Assembly (NCBI GenBank): GCA_013396915.1
Contig: VWZL01000443.1
Coordinates: 264,085-328,084, forward strand
Origin: Stercorarius parasiticus
Lineage: Eukaryota; Chordata; Aves; Charadriiformes; Stercorariidae
Direction of reading: 5' to 3'
Length of the DNA: 64,000 nucleotides
The position numbers were made by a program, and so were the translations under genes. Under the pieces are notes generated by a model, which saw nothing but the letters and a program-made list of their open reading frames with translations, was not told the DNA's origin and made no database searches. Below, piece by piece: positions 62,645 to 64,000 of this stretch. Every line of letters begins with the position of its first letter. Position 1 is the first letter of the stretch.

Positions 62645-63618
62645 TGTAACAAGCAGTGTCCCTCAGGAGTCTGTATTGGGACTAGAACTGTTCAGTATCT
62701 TTATTAATGACATTGTAGGACTGAGTGCACCCTCAGCAAGTTTAGCGATGACACAAGCTGAGTGGTAATATTGATACATTTGAGCGAAGGAATGCCATAC
62801 AGAGGGATCTTGACAGTCTTGAGAAGTGGGCCCATGTGAACCTCATGAAGTTCAACAAAAACAAGTGCAAGGTCCTGCTCTTGGATTGGGGCAATCCCCA
62901 GTATCAGTACTGATTGAGTGATGAATAGATTGAGGGCAGCTCTGCGGAGAAGGACTTGGGAATATTAGTGGATGAAAAATTGAACATGAGCCAGCAATGT
63001 GCACTCACAGCCCAGAAGGCCAGTCGCATCCTGGGCTGCATCAAAAGAAGCATGTCCAGCAGGTCAAGGGAGGTGATTCTGTCCCTCTACTCTACTCTGG
63101 TGAGACCCCACCTGGAGTGCTGCATCCAGCTCTGGGGTGCTCAGCACAAGAGACATGGACATGTTAGAGTTGGTCCAGAGGAGGGCCATGAAAATGATCG
63201 GAGGGCTGGAGCCCCTCCCCTATGAGGACAAAATGAGAGAGTTGTGATTATTCAGACTGAAGAAGAAGACTCCAGGGACACCTCATTGTGGCCTTTCAAT
63301 ACGTAAAAGGGGCTTACAAGAAAGATGGAGAGAGGCTTTTTACCAGGACCAGTAGTGACAGGACAAGGGGCAATTGTTTTAAGCTGAAAGAGCGTAGATT
63401 TAGATTAGATGTAAGATTCTTTACTGTGAGAGTGGTGAGACACTGGAACAGGTTGTCCAGAGAAGTTGTGGATGCCCCATCCCTGGAAGTGTTCAACATC
63501 AGGTTGGATGGGCTTTGAGCAACCTGATGTAGTGGAAGTTGTCGCTGCCCATGGTGGGGGGGTGGACTAGGTGATCTTTAATGGTCCCTTCTGGCCCAAA
63601 ACATTCTGTGATTTTCTA
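62645..63618 (+). mobile_element. CR1 LINE, 5'-truncated, with remnant of the RT catalytic box
   Basis: Starts in the reverse-transcriptase domain near the PQGSVLG motif (GTGTCCCTCAGGAGTCTGTA), continues through FINDI-type sequence and a catalytic box that reads KFSDDT at 62738-62755 (alanine of the usual FADD replaced by serine), and on through the C-terminal region (frames 62956-63225 and 63288-63518). The 3' end at 63603-63618 is ATTCTGTG followed by a degenerate octamer. It contains stops (for example a TGA at about 62910) and frameshifts, so it is dead. It is a different, more diverged subfamily type than the 38.1 kb copy, closer to those at 20.4 kb in its QLWGAQHKR-type text. Confidence 0.93.
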
Positions 63619-64000
63619 AGAGTCTATCACATGAGTCAATGGGAGCTGTGTGGTTTTGCAAGCTGTCCCATCTACATCAGGGCCAGTGGAGAACGAATTC
63701 TAGATTTTATTTTATTTTTTATAAATTTCTGGATAATCAGAGGTCTTCTTCTCAATGCCAAATTTAGAATTCACGGGGATTATTTTGCTTTTTGGGAAGT
63801 TTCTGTCATTTGCTTTCTCATAGCTCAAATCAACCCTAGGGTTGGCTTAAAGCTTTATTTGGTCAAAGCTTTAGAAAGACTTGATCTGACCTTTGTGAAG
63901 ACAGCAGAATTGTTTTCTTTAGGCCTAGATGCTGAATTCTGGGATTAATATATACAAAATGTTGAGCTTTAATGAATTTTTTGAGGGTATTTTTTTAAAC
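63619..64000. other. Unique DNA to window end
   Basis: No gene or repeat seen. The open frame running from the CR1 tail into this stretch (to 63948) has no recognisable domain. Confidence 0.45.

Noticed and set aside
1..64000. CRISPR arrays, operons, integrons or prokaryotic mobile elements
   Set aside because: No regularly spaced repeats, no dense coding and no ribosome-binding sites; repeats are of avian eukaryotic types.
1..64000. tRNA, rRNA or snRNA genes
   Set aside because: No A-box/B-box pairs with cloverleaf potential and no rRNA-like blocks were noticed by eye; a covariance-model scan could still find a diverged copy.

Overview
This looks like a stretch of avian nuclear DNA. The window is AT-rich. 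It carries several CR1 (chicken repeat 1) LINE fragments, three of which end in copies of the ATTCTATG-type octamer and one in a degenerate pair. It also has two solo LTRs of types that recur in bird genomes. There are no prokaryotic-style gene clusters, and nearly all open frames are short and unsupported. I read it as a gene-poor intergenic or long-intronic region. I could not assign any protein-coding gene of the host with confidence. Repeat-family calls rest on remembered recurring sequence and visible motifs, not on a database search.

Layout. 1-1.6 kb is unique AT-rich DNA. A solo LTR follows (about 1589-2181). Unique DNA then runs to an assembly gap of 536 N (6408-6943), bounded by a T25 tract on the left and a TTTGGG hexamer array on the right. 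From 7 to 17.8 kb I see nothing but AT-rich unique sequence, with a 26-bp tandem duplication near 12.95 kb. A GC-richer retroviral-LTR-like fragment lies near 17.8-18.1 kb. CR1 copies, all on the + strand, lie at about 20.44-20.92, 30.39-30.93, 38.11-39.70 and 62.65-63.62 kb. Two older, diverged CR1/L3-like fragments lie on the - strand near 43.2 and 44.9 kb. A second solo LTR, with a plausible 5-bp target duplication, lies at 48.02-48.69 kb.

Two places look like promoters. One is a CpG island at about 43.49-43.97 kb, interrupted by a 61-N gap, with GC boxes, an inverted CCAAT box, a YY1-like site and a strong G-quadruplex motif. The other is a compact 200-bp element near 54.5 kb, with a near-perfect palindromic RFX X-box and an inverted CCAAT box about 30 bp upstream of it. 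The direction of transcription is not settled for either. A few open segments with splice-like borders or coding-like texture (19.86, 23.47, 26.0-26.8, 47.0-47.2 and 59.3 kb) are listed as candidates only.

I found no convincing new biological system. The best leads are the X-box element, the gap-broken CpG island, and the minus-strand reading frame at 47.0-47.2 kb.
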